This document shows positions 42,635-50,531 of a DNA stretch of 64,000 bases, in pieces; the first letter of the stretch is position 1, and each line of letters starts with the position of its first letter. The stretch spans positions 1 to 64,000 of the forward strand of contig DAOPZC010000018.1 in NCBI GenBank assembly GCA_035353175.1, given 5' to 3'. The position numbers were made by a program, and so were the translations under genes. The notes beneath the pieces were generated by a model that made no database searches, was not told the origin of the DNA, and saw nothing but the letters and a program-made list of their open reading frames with translations. Origin of the DNA: DAOPZC01 sp035353175 (GTDB lineage Bacteria > Verrucomicrobiota > Kiritimatiellia > RFP12 > UBA1067).

Positions 42635-43723
42635 ATGAGCATGCCAAGTTTACACCGGCACCATCACCATTCCCGCCATGGCTCCCTCGGCCATCGCGAC
42701 GACGCCGAGCGTTCGCAGAACGGTTCCCGGCGCAGCGCGGTTTTGAAGGAAGGACGTGCGAGCGAAAGCGAACCCCTCTCTTCCGCACGCGGCGGCGGAT
42801 CTCATCGGATGGGCTCCGGCCGTCGGGCGGGGCTCGGCAGGACAGCGTCGGTACTGTGTGTGATGGCCGCTTTTCTGGCGTTCGGAGTCGCGCTGATCAT
42901 GGAGCTGGTGGCCTACACGCGGCGAGAGGCGGCGAATCCTTTCCTCAACGGCGTTACCGGCCTGTTCGCATTGGCCGCTCTCGGTGCGGGCTGCTATGCG
43001 CAGATCGTGCAGTTTCACCATTGGAGCCGACGCGTCCGGCACCGGCTCCAAGTGGGCCTCACGGTGACCTTGCTGACGCTGCTGCTGGTGGTCGTCAACG
43101 TCTACGATAAGGTCACGCCGCCGGCCGGTGACGCGCCGGCGGAGCCGGTTGCAGCGACGACGGCGGACGCTCCCGCCGCGCAGGAGGACACGTCGCTGGT
43201 GAAGCCCGGATGGTATGGAGAGTTGCAGCAGGACGGGGTCATGGCGGTGCTCGCCTCGTTTGCCGACAACGCCTCCGAGTCGCGTCAATTCAGCCGGCGC
43301 GTGACGAAGCCGGTCTCCTATGCGACACTGTCGGTGATCAATCTGGGGAGTCCGGTCCCGGTCGTCTTGAGATTCTTGGAAGTGGGTCTTCTGCTCGATA
43401 CGGGCGAAGAAGTGCAGAGCCTGGCCGTGAAGCCGCTGCTGCACGCGGCGGGCGGCAACGAGAGCTTGGCCCGGCGCCTGACCGCGCCGCAGACGCTTGG
43501 GACGGGGGCGATGCTTCCCGATATTCCGGTCTGTCTGGCCCCCGGGTTCCGGTGGGAGCGCGTGCGCGGCGTGAAGCTGAATCTCAACGCCCGGGACGTT
43601 GTCATTCCGGGGCGCATGATGACCGCGGACGAAAAACGCCTCCTGCTGGAGAAGACGACCGCTTCCAAGCCCTCTTCCGTTTCCTCCAACGTTTCCGCCG
43701 AGGCGTGGTTCAAAGACCTGTGA
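42635..43723 (+). CDS. Unknown membrane protein with His/Arg-rich N terminus
   Basis: 362 residues, family not recognised. The first 70 residues are polar and basic with a run of four His (about 8-12). Two or three TM helices follow (about 70-93, 105-122 and 138-157), then a Pro/Ala-rich linker and a soluble domain (about 190-362) with beta-strand-like segments (SVINLGSPVPVVLRFLEVGL, VRGVKLNLNARDVVIPGRMM). The N-terminal part may be over-long: the upstream ribosome site is weak and a later ATG (residue 59) would retain the TM region. Position after larC by 12 nt suggests co-transcription, but nothing ties it to nickel. Confidence 0.55.
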   Translation: MSMPSLHRHHHHSRHGSLGHRDDAERSQNGSRRSAVLKEGRASESEPLSSARGGGSHRMGSGRRAGLGRTASVLCVMAAFLAFGVALIMELVAYTRREAANPFLNGVTGLFALAALGAGCYAQIVQFHHWSRRVRHRLQVGLTVTLLTLLLVVVNVYDKVTPPAGDAPAEPVAATTADAPAAQEDTSLVKPGWYGELQQDGVMAVLASFADNASESRQFSRRVTKPVSYATLSVINLGSPVPVVLRFLEVGLLLDTGEEVQSLAVKPLLHAAGGNESLARRLTAPQTLGTGAMLPDIPVCLAPGFRWERVRGVKLNLNARDVVIPGRMMTADEKRLLLEKTTASKPSSVSSNVSAEAWFKDL

Positions 43724-43807
43724 TGCCGAGCCGCCGGTCGAAACGCGGGCCGTTCCGGAATGGCCCGCTGCGCGATTCGGGCAAGGCAAGTCGACAAGCC
43801 CTTCCTG

Positions 43808-43836
43808 TTGCCGAGCCGCACCGGAAAACGTATAAT
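43808..43836 (+). promoter_or_regulatory. Promoter with consensus -10 next to start codon
   Basis: TTGCCG (43808-43813), 17 nt, perfect TATAAT (43831-43836), then 6 nt to the ATG at 43843. Transcription should start on the start codon itself. No Shine-Dalgarno is present. It would drive the envelope gene cluster that follows. Confidence 0.6.
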
Positions 43837-43842
43837 ACGTCT

Positions 43843-44376
43843 ATGAAATGTTTATTTTTTATGGCGGCGGCCTGCCTGCTGGGGACCATGGCAACGCAGG
43901 CTGCGGGGATTAAGCTTTGTTTCGAGGCGGAGACGGCGGAGCGCTGCGAAGCGCCCATGGCGGTCGTATCGAACGGTGTCGCGGGGGCCTCGGGTGTCTA
44001 TCTTGAGATTCCCGAGGGGGCCGGGAATCCGCCCAAAGTGGAGGCGGGCAAAGCCGTGTATTCGTTCGACGTGCCGGAAGACGGTGTCTTCACCCTGTGG
44101 TGCCGCGTCTGGTGGGAGGGCGAGTGCAGCAACTCGTTCACCGTGACTGTCGACGGGCAGCCCGCTTTTCTCTTCGGCGAAGACGCCACCTATAAAGTGT
44201 GGCACTGGGTCCGGTATCCCGTGTCCCGCACCTCTGCACCCGTCAAGCTCGCAAAAGGACGGCACGCGCTGACCTTCCGTAACCGCGAGGACGGCGTGCG
44301 GCTCGATCAGATCCTGCTCAGCGCGGACAAGCGCTTCGTTCCCGTCGAGACCGAGCCCACGGGTACGCGCAAATGA
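43843..44376 (+). CDS. Small secreted CBM6/35-like beta-sandwich protein
   Basis: 177 residues with a signal peptide (MKCLFFMAAACLLGTMATQA). The mature part reads like a carbohydrate-binding module of the CBM6/35 type: KLCFEAETAERCEAPMAVV at the first strand, GVYLEIPEGAGNPPKVEAGKA, YSFDVPEDGVFTLWCRVWW, KVWHWVRYPV and KGRHALTFRNREDGVRLDQI, with the closing LDQILLS strand typical of that fold. No catalytic domain is attached. It overlaps the O-antigen ligase-like gene as ATGA, so it may bind the glycan handled by that protein; this is inference. Confidence 0.65.
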   Translation: MKCLFFMAAACLLGTMATQAAGIKLCFEAETAERCEAPMAVVSNGVAGASGVYLEIPEGAGNPPKVEAGKAVYSFDVPEDGVFTLWCRVWWEGECSNSFTVTVDGQPAFLFGEDATYKVWHWVRYPVSRTSAPVKLAKGRHALTFRNREDGVRLDQILLSADKRFVPVETEPTGTRK

Positions 44377-45605
44377 CGGGGCAGCGCCTCCATACGCTGC
44401 TCCAGTCGGCCTTCCGGTGTGGCGTGCTCGTCACGCTGTGCGTTGCTCCGACCCAGTGGTCGCTCGAGCCCCGCCCCAAGCTTCATCTTTCGCCGGCCGA
44501 CCTGTCGCTCGCCGCCACCGCCGGCATCTGGTTTCTTGACCTTTTGGCGTGCCGCGACTGGCGGCGTCTGCTGCGGCTGCCGCCGTGGCCCCATCTGCTT
44601 TTTGTCGCCTGCGCGGCGCTCTCGGTGCTGGTCGCGGCGGACAAGGGGGCGGCGCTCAAGGACCTCGTCCAGTATGTCGAGTATTTCCTCGTGGGCTCGA
44701 TGCTCTTCGGCGCGTATCTGCGCGACGGGGACCGGCTGGCCGTGCGGCGGGCGCTGACCCTGCTCGGGTGCGTGACGGCCGCGGTGCTCGGCCTCGCGCT
44801 GGTCCACTATTTCGCGGGGGGCGAGGACCCTCTTTCTGTGCGCGGCTCGTTCGGCAACCGCAATGTGCTCGGCGGTTTTCTCGCGCTGGCGCTTCCGCTT
44901 TGCTTCGCGGGCGTGCTGGGCGCGCGCGGCTGGCCGCTGAAGACGGCCTGCGCGGCGATGCTGGCGGCCGGGCTGGCCATCGACCTCTCGGGAGCCTCCT
45001 ATTTCGCGGTTGCCGGGGCGGTCGCCTGCATGGCGGCGGCCTGTGGACCCAAACTGTTTGTGCCGGTGGCCGCCGGCCTGATCCTGTGGCAGAGCGTGGT
45101 GCTGCCGCGGCTTCCGCGCGAGAACGACCTCGTCCATTTTCAGTCCGTGGCGCTTTACGACGGTAGCGGCCAGGCCGGGCGACGGTATCCCGACTGGCAG
45201 GCTGCGGCCAGCATGACGCTGACCCATCCGTGGCTGGGCGTCGGCCTCGGCAACTACCAGAAACACGTCGGCCAGTATTACGACCAGGTTCCGCGTCAGA
45301 CGGGGCCTTCGGAGCCCGACATCCAGAACCTGTATCTGGTGCTGGCCGCCTCGTGCGGATTGCCGGCTCTGCTCGCCTTTCTCGCGATGTTCGTGGGCGC
45401 CGCGTGCGCCGCGGCTCGGGCCGTTCTCGCGCGGCGCGGTACGCCCCGCGCCGCTTTGGCCGCGGGCGTGCTGGGCGCGCTGGCCGCGTTTGCCGCCGCG
45501 GCCGTATGGCACCCGCTGTTGGTGCGTGGCATCGGGCTCCCGCTCGTTTTCCTGTTCGCGCTCGCGCAACATCTCGCACAATCGGAGGCAGACGATGGCA
45601 TCTAA
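44373..45605 (+). CDS. O-antigen ligase/polymerase-like membrane protein
   Basis: 410 residues with about 10-12 TM helices. The Wzy_C/WaaL-type region includes SVRGSFGNRNVLGGFLALAL, the long periplasmic loop (about 245-315) with TLTHPWLGVGLGNYQKHV and QNLYLVLAASCGLPALLAFL. GNRN and the HPWLGVGxGNY motif are characteristic of this superfamily, whose members ligate or polymerise lipid-linked glycans on the periplasmic face. WaaL, Wzy and related ligases cannot be told apart from this. It is coupled upstream to the CBM35-like gene and overlaps olsF by 11 nt. Confidence 0.75.
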   Translation: MTGQRLHTLLQSAFRCGVLVTLCVAPTQWSLEPRPKLHLSPADLSLAATAGIWFLDLLACRDWRRLLRLPPWPHLLFVACAALSVLVAADKGAALKDLVQYVEYFLVGSMLFGAYLRDGDRLAVRRALTLLGCVTAAVLGLALVHYFAGGEDPLSVRGSFGNRNVLGGFLALALPLCFAGVLGARGWPLKTACAAMLAAGLAIDLSGASYFAVAGAVACMAAACGPKLFVPVAAGLILWQSVVLPRLPRENDLVHFQSVALYDGSGQAGRRYPDWQAAASMTLTHPWLGVGLGNYQKHVGQYYDQVPRQTGPSEPDIQNLYLVLAASCGLPALLAFLAMFVGAACAAARAVLARRGTPRAALAAGVLGALAAFAAAAVWHPLLVRGIGLPLVFLFALAQHLAQSEADDGI

Positions 45606-47424
45606 CCCGACACAGGCTCCGCGCATTTTCGAACTTCCGGTGCACAAGGTCCATACCCGCGTGCTGCGTTTCCTTGTGCGCCTCGTCAAGCGGCCGATCG
45701 AAAGCGTCAGCGGCCTGCGTGCGGCGGACCGCATCTATGCCCGCGCGTGGAAGATGCCGAAGGAGATCCCTTTCTGCGACCGCGCCCTGCAGGCGGTCGG
45801 CGTCCGCACCGATTTCTCGGAGGAAGAGCTGGCGTGTGTGCCGAAAGAGGGGCCGGTGGTGGTGGTGGCCAACCATCCCTTCGGCGGCATCGAGGGCGTG
45901 ATTCTGCTCGCGCTTCTGCGGCGCATCCGGCCCGACGTGAAGGCGATGGCCAACTACCTGTTGAGCGCGATCCCCGAGATGCGCGACGATTTCATCTTCG
46001 TGGATCCCTTCGCCTCGAAGAATTCGGCCAAGGCAAATTTGCGTCCCATCAAGGAGAGCCTGGGGTGGCTCAAAGACGGGCACCTGCTCATCGTCTTCCC
46101 TTCGGGCGAGGTGTCCAGCTTCGACCGCCGCACGCTGCGGGTGCGCGATCCCGCCTGGAGCGCGAGCATCGCCGCGCTGGCGCGCAAGACCAACGCGACC
46201 GTGGTGCCGATGTTTTTTCCGGGGCGCAACAGCCTCTTCTTTAATCTGGTCGGCCTGATCCACCCGCGTTTCCGGACCTCGCTGCTGCCGCGCCAGATCG
46301 CAAACAAGAAGGGCCGCATCTTGACGGTCCGCATCGGCACGCCGCTCACCGCCAAGGCGCTCGAGCCCTTCTCGATGGACGACGTGCAGCTCATCAAGTA
46401 CATGCGGTTCCGCTCTTACCTGCTGGCTGAGCGCGAAACGCACCGCACGCGGCGTTTCATCTCTCTGCATCCGCCGATGATGCCGCCCGACCCCGTCATC
46501 GCGCCGGTGCCCGCCGAGATTCTGGCCGCCGAGATCGGCCGGTTGCCCGAAACCTGTAAGCTGATCGCTGCCGGAGATTTCGCGGTCTACATCGCCGCCG
46601 CCCGGCAGATTCCGTCGTGCCTGCGCGAGATCGGCCGCCTGCGCGAGGCCACCTTCCGCGCGGTGGGCGAGGGCACCGGCAACGCGATCGACCTCGACGC
46701 GTTCGACGATTACTACAACCACCTGTTTATGTGGAACACGGTGCGGCAGGAGATCGTCGGCTCCTACCGGCTTGGCCTGACCGACAAGATTTTGGCCGAC
46801 CGTGGCGTCAAGGGACTCTATACGCGCACGCTCTTCAAGTTCGACGAGCGGCTGATGGAAAAGATCCCGCCGGCCATCGAGATGGGGCGCTCGTTCATCC
46901 GGACCGAATACCAGAAGGCCTACACGTCACTCTTCCTGCTCTGGAGGGGCATCTCCGCCTTCATCGGCCGCAATCCGCACTACCGCGTGCTTTTCGGACC
47001 GGTCAGCATCACCAACGAATACCGCGAGGCCTCGCGCTGCATGATCCTCGCTTCGATGCGCCAGACCTGCATGGCGGATGACCTCGCGTATCTGGTCAAG
47101 CCCAAGTTCCCGCCCAAGCCGCCCAAGCGTTCAGAGTGGTGCCTCAAAGAGTACATGGAGTATTTGAACGATATCGACCAGGTGGCGGGGTATGTCGCGG
47201 AGATCGAGCCCGACGGCAAGGACATTCCGGTTCTGTTGCGCCAGTACTTGAAGCTGAGCGGCAAGCTGCTTTCCTTCAACGTGGATCCGGAATTCAGCTC
47301 GGTCGTGGACGGCCTCATCATGGTGGACCTCTCGCAGTCCAGTCCCAAGACGTTGCGCCGCTACATGGGCAACGAGGTCGCCGAGGCCTACTTCAAGTAC
47401 CACGGCATCACGGAAACGGCGTAG
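45595..47424 (+). CDS. olsF: Bifunctional ornithine lipid synthase (OlsF-type acyltransferase fusion)
   Basis: 609 residues with two acyltransferase domains. The N-terminal PlsC-type domain (about 70-290) has VVVVANHPFGGIEG (catalytic H94), then FIFVDPF and LLIVFPSGEVSSFDR. The C-terminal domain (about 320-600) has the OlsB/hemolysin-type GNAT signature ATFRAVGEGTGNAIDLDAF followed by DDYYNHLFMWN. In characterised OlsF proteins the C-terminal half makes lyso-ornithine lipid and the N-terminal half adds the second acyl chain, giving a phosphorus-free membrane lipid. CGGAGG lies upstream of the ATG at 45595. recN follows after 7 nt. Confidence 0.85.
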   Translation: MASNPTQAPRIFELPVHKVHTRVLRFLVRLVKRPIESVSGLRAADRIYARAWKMPKEIPFCDRALQAVGVRTDFSEEELACVPKEGPVVVVANHPFGGIEGVILLALLRRIRPDVKAMANYLLSAIPEMRDDFIFVDPFASKNSAKANLRPIKESLGWLKDGHLLIVFPSGEVSSFDRRTLRVRDPAWSASIAALARKTNATVVPMFFPGRNSLFFNLVGLIHPRFRTSLLPRQIANKKGRILTVRIGTPLTAKALEPFSMDDVQLIKYMRFRSYLLAERETHRTRRFISLHPPMMPPDPVIAPVPAEILAAEIGRLPETCKLIAAGDFAVYIAAARQIPSCLREIGRLREATFRAVGEGTGNAIDLDAFDDYYNHLFMWNTVRQEIVGSYRLGLTDKILADRGVKGLYTRTLFKFDERLMEKIPPAIEMGRSFIRTEYQKAYTSLFLLWRGISAFIGRNPHYRVLFGPVSITNEYREASRCMILASMRQTCMADDLAYLVKPKFPPKPPKRSEWCLKEYMEYLNDIDQVAGYVAEIEPDGKDIPVLLRQYLKLSGKLLSFNVDPEFSSVVDGLIMVDLSQSSPKTLRRYMGNEVAEAYFKYHGITETA

Positions 47425-47431
47425 GAAAGCT

Positions 47432-49096
47432 ATGCTCACCCATCTTTCAGTCCGCAATCTCGCCATCGTCGAAGAGGCCGAAGTCGCCTTCGGCGCGGGG
47501 CTCAACATCATCACCGGCGAGACCGGCGCGGGCAAGTCCGTGCTCATGGGCGCGCTCGATCTGGTGCTCGGCGGGCGCGCCGACAAGTCGGCCATCCGCG
47601 AAGGGGCCGCCGAGGCGTGGGTCGAGGCGTCCTTCAGCCTCGCCGACACCCGGGCCGTCGACGCGCTGCTCGATGCGGGCGGGTTGCCGGTCTGCGAGGA
47701 GGGCGCGCTGCTGGTGCGCCGCTCGGTCGCCGCCTCGGGCGCGGGGCGCTGCCTCGTGAACGACACGCCCGCGACGGTCCAGACCCTGCGCCGGCTCGGG
47801 AGCCTGCTCGTCGATATTCATGGACCTTACGACCACCAGTCGCTGCTCGATCCCGATTTCCAGCGCGACGTGCTTGACGCCTACGGGCACTGCGCGCCGC
47901 AGCGTGCCGCTTACGCCGACGTGTGGCAAACGTTGAAAACCCTGGAGGCGCGGCTTGACGCGCTGCAGGGCGACTCCTCCGACATCGTCGCCGAGATCGA
48001 CCGGCTCCAGTTCATCGTGGACGAGATCACGCGGGCCGGCCTCACCGATGCCGATGAGACCGAACTGGTCGAGCAGCACGCGCAGGCCGCGAACGCCGAG
48101 CAGATCCTTTCCCTCGGCGCTTCCGTCGCAGGGGCGCTCACCGACGGCGAGAATTCGGCGTTCGATCTGCTCGCCAACATTCAGGTCCAGATCGCGGAGC
48201 TCGCGCGCATCCTGCCCGAGGCCGCCGCGTGGCGAACCGAGGTCCAGGGCGCGGCGGTGCAGCTCCAGGAGCTCGGGCGCGCCGTCAACGACCGGCTGAG
48301 CCGGATCGACGCCGACCCCGCACGTTTGCAGCAGCTCGAAGAACGCATGGCGCTGGTGCAGCGCCTCAAGCGAAAATACGGACATACGGTCGGCGACGTT
48401 CTCGCGGCGCTGGGCAAAAACCAGGACCGGCTCAACGATCTTGCGACGCGCACCGAGCAGGTGGAAAAAATCCAGAAAGAGATCGCTTCCGTTTCCGCGA
48501 AGCTGGCGGAGAAGGCCGCGGCCCTCACCAAGGGCCGCACGCAGGCGGCGGGCAAACTCGCGCGCGCCATTACGGCCGAACTGCACGACCTCGGCTTTCT
48601 CAAATCCGGTTTCGCGGTCGACCTCGAGGCCTGCGCGCCGGGACCGCACGGCGCGGATGTCGTCTCGTACGGGTTTGCGCCGAATCCGGGCGAGCCGATG
48701 CGCGCGCTCAAGGCGATCGCTTCCAGCGGCGAGATCGCGCGCGTCATGCTCGCGGTCAAGGCCGTGCTGGCCTCGCACGACAGCATTCCGGTTCTGGTGT
48801 TCGACGAGATCGACGCCAATATCGGCGGCGAGGTCGGGCGTGCGGTCGGCCAGAAGCTGCGCCGCGTGGCGGAGACGCATCAGGTTATTTCGATCACGCA
48901 CTTGCCGCAGTCCGCCGTTTACGGGCGCCACCATTTCGTGGTTTCGAAAGAGGTGGTCAAGGGGCGCACCAAGATGCGCATCGAGATTCTGGACGAACCG
49001 CGGCGGGTCGATGAGATCGCGCGCATGCTGGGCGGCAAAGGGCTGACCAGTGTGATCGAGAGCCATGCGCGCGAACTGCTCGCTTCCGCGAAGTGA
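47432..49096 (+). CDS. recN: DNA repair protein RecN
   Basis: 554-residue SMC-like ATPase acting in double-strand break repair. Walker A (NIITGETGAGKSVLMGAL) lies at about residues 26-43, after LTHLSVRNLAIVEEAEV; a central coiled-coil region (about 165-390) separates it from the C-terminal ATPase half with the signature IASSGEIARVMLAVKAVL and Walker B VLVFDEIDANIGGE, then ITHLPQSAVYGRHHF. Length matches the family. Its place inside an envelope cluster, 7 nt after olsF, suggests it shares their transcript. Confidence 0.93.
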   Translation: MLTHLSVRNLAIVEEAEVAFGAGLNIITGETGAGKSVLMGALDLVLGGRADKSAIREGAAEAWVEASFSLADTRAVDALLDAGGLPVCEEGALLVRRSVAASGAGRCLVNDTPATVQTLRRLGSLLVDIHGPYDHQSLLDPDFQRDVLDAYGHCAPQRAAYADVWQTLKTLEARLDALQGDSSDIVAEIDRLQFIVDEITRAGLTDADETELVEQHAQAANAEQILSLGASVAGALTDGENSAFDLLANIQVQIAELARILPEAAAWRTEVQGAAVQLQELGRAVNDRLSRIDADPARLQQLEERMALVQRLKRKYGHTVGDVLAALGKNQDRLNDLATRTEQVEKIQKEIASVSAKLAEKAAALTKGRTQAAGKLARAITAELHDLGFLKSGFAVDLEACAPGPHGADVVSYGFAPNPGEPMRALKAIASSGEIARVMLAVKAVLASHDSIPVLVFDEIDANIGGEVGRAVGQKLRRVAETHQVISITHLPQSAVYGRHHFVVSKEVVKGRTKMRIEILDEPRRVDEIARMLGGKGLTSVIESHARELLASAK

Positions 49097-49141
49097 ACGG
49101 GCGACCGTTCCAACAGGGTGTTCAACAAGGGGGGGATTGCA

Positions 49142-50446
49142 ATGAGAGGTTCCGTTCCTGTTTTTCTGCTGGCATTTTCTGCGGGGCTGTCGTCGGCCGC
49201 GCCCGCGGCGCTGACGCTCGCGGGCGATTGGCAAATCAAGGTTGAGTCGGATGGCATCGCGGCGACGGTGACGGTGGACGCGCCCGATGTGGTCAAGGTG
49301 GCGGTTGAAAAGATCGCCGCGTTGCCGGTTTACAACCCCAAGGCGGCGCAGTATGCGCGGGGCGCGAAACTGGCCGGGGTGCGGGCGCAGGAGTGTTCGG
49401 TCCGGCATGCGCTGGATCCCGAGTCGCTGGTGGTGCGGCCGGCGCCGGATGCGGCGGCGTACGTGCGCGGCAAGGACTATGAGGCCGAGTTGACGTGGGG
49501 GTGTGTGGGCCGGCTGGAGGGCGGGGCGATCGGCGCCTCGACGCCGGTCGTGGTGAGCTACGCCTACGGCACGATGCGGCTGGACGCGGTGGTGCTGACG
49601 GCCGACAAGAAGGCCGTCTTGCGCAAAGGCGTGCCGCATGTCTCTCTGCCCGAAGCGCCGGCAACGGCGCCGGGGGAGACGCGGCTGGCCAACATCTGGG
49701 TGACGCCGCGGCTGACGAAACTGGCGGAGGAGAATCTGTTCCCCGTGCTTGAGGGGGCGTATCCCGAACCGCCGAAGGCCTCGCCGACGGCGGCGGAACG
49801 GCTCATACCCAAGGCGATGGCGAAGCTCAACGCGGGCGGCGCGCTGCGCATTTTGGCGTGGGGCGACAGCGTGACGGCCGACGGGTTTTTGCCCGAGCCC
49901 GAGAAGGATCGCTGGCAGGCGCAGTTCGTGCGGCGTCTGAAGGCGCGCTATCCGCAGGCGCAGATCGAGCTGATCACGGAGGCGTGGGGCGGGCGCAACA
50001 CCGACAGCTACCGCAGGGAGCCGCCGGGCAGCGTCCACAACTACAAGGAAAAGGTGCTGGATGTGCGGCCGGATCTGGTCATCTCGGAGTTCGTCAACGA
50101 CGCGGGGCTCAGCGAGGCCGCGGTGTTTGAGCGCTACGGCCGCATCCGCGACGAGTTCAAGGCGGTCGGTGCGGAGTGGATCATCCTGACGCCGCATTAC
50201 GTGCGGCCGGACTGGATGGGGCTGACGTCCGAGAAGGGGATCGATGAGGATCCGCGGCCCTATGTGAAGGCGCTGCGGAAGTTCACGGCGGAGAACAACC
50301 TCGCGCTGGCGGACGCGTCGCTGCGCTACGGGCGTCTGTGGCGGCAGGGTATCCCCTATTCGACGCTGATGATGAACAACATCAATCACCCGAATCCGTT
50401 CGGCATGGGACTCTTCGCGGACGCGCTGATGGCGCTGTTCTCGTGA
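49142..50446 (+). CDS. Secreted SGNH/GDSL-family hydrolase
   Basis: 434 residues with a signal peptide (MRGSVPVFLLAFSAGLSSA). The N-terminal 200 residues look beta-rich. The SGNH domain (about 225-434) has block I LAWGDSVTADG (nucleophile Ser), block II EAWGGRNTDSY, block III ISEFVNDAG (Asn) and a final NNINHPNPFGMGL containing the catalytic His; the Asp usually three residues before that His is Asn here. Esters of carbohydrates or lipids are the usual substrates. AAGGGGGGG lies upstream of the ATG; an in-frame ATG at 49118 would add eight residues ahead of the signal peptide. Confidence 0.78.
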   Translation: MRGSVPVFLLAFSAGLSSAAPAALTLAGDWQIKVESDGIAATVTVDAPDVVKVAVEKIAALPVYNPKAAQYARGAKLAGVRAQECSVRHALDPESLVVRPAPDAAAYVRGKDYEAELTWGCVGRLEGGAIGASTPVVVSYAYGTMRLDAVVLTADKKAVLRKGVPHVSLPEAPATAPGETRLANIWVTPRLTKLAEENLFPVLEGAYPEPPKASPTAAERLIPKAMAKLNAGGALRILAWGDSVTADGFLPEPEKDRWQAQFVRRLKARYPQAQIELITEAWGGRNTDSYRREPPGSVHNYKEKVLDVRPDLVISEFVNDAGLSEAAVFERYGRIRDEFKAVGAEWIILTPHYVRPDWMGLTSEKGIDEDPRPYVKALRKFTAENNLALADASLRYGRLWRQGIPYSTLMMNNINHPNPFGMGLFADALMALFS

Positions 50447-50531
50447 TGCGGCCTCGTCGGGACGGGCTGCAAAACGGCGGCAGGCGCGGAGCGATGAAAG
50501 TCGGGATGAAAACAACGGGCAAGGAGATATT

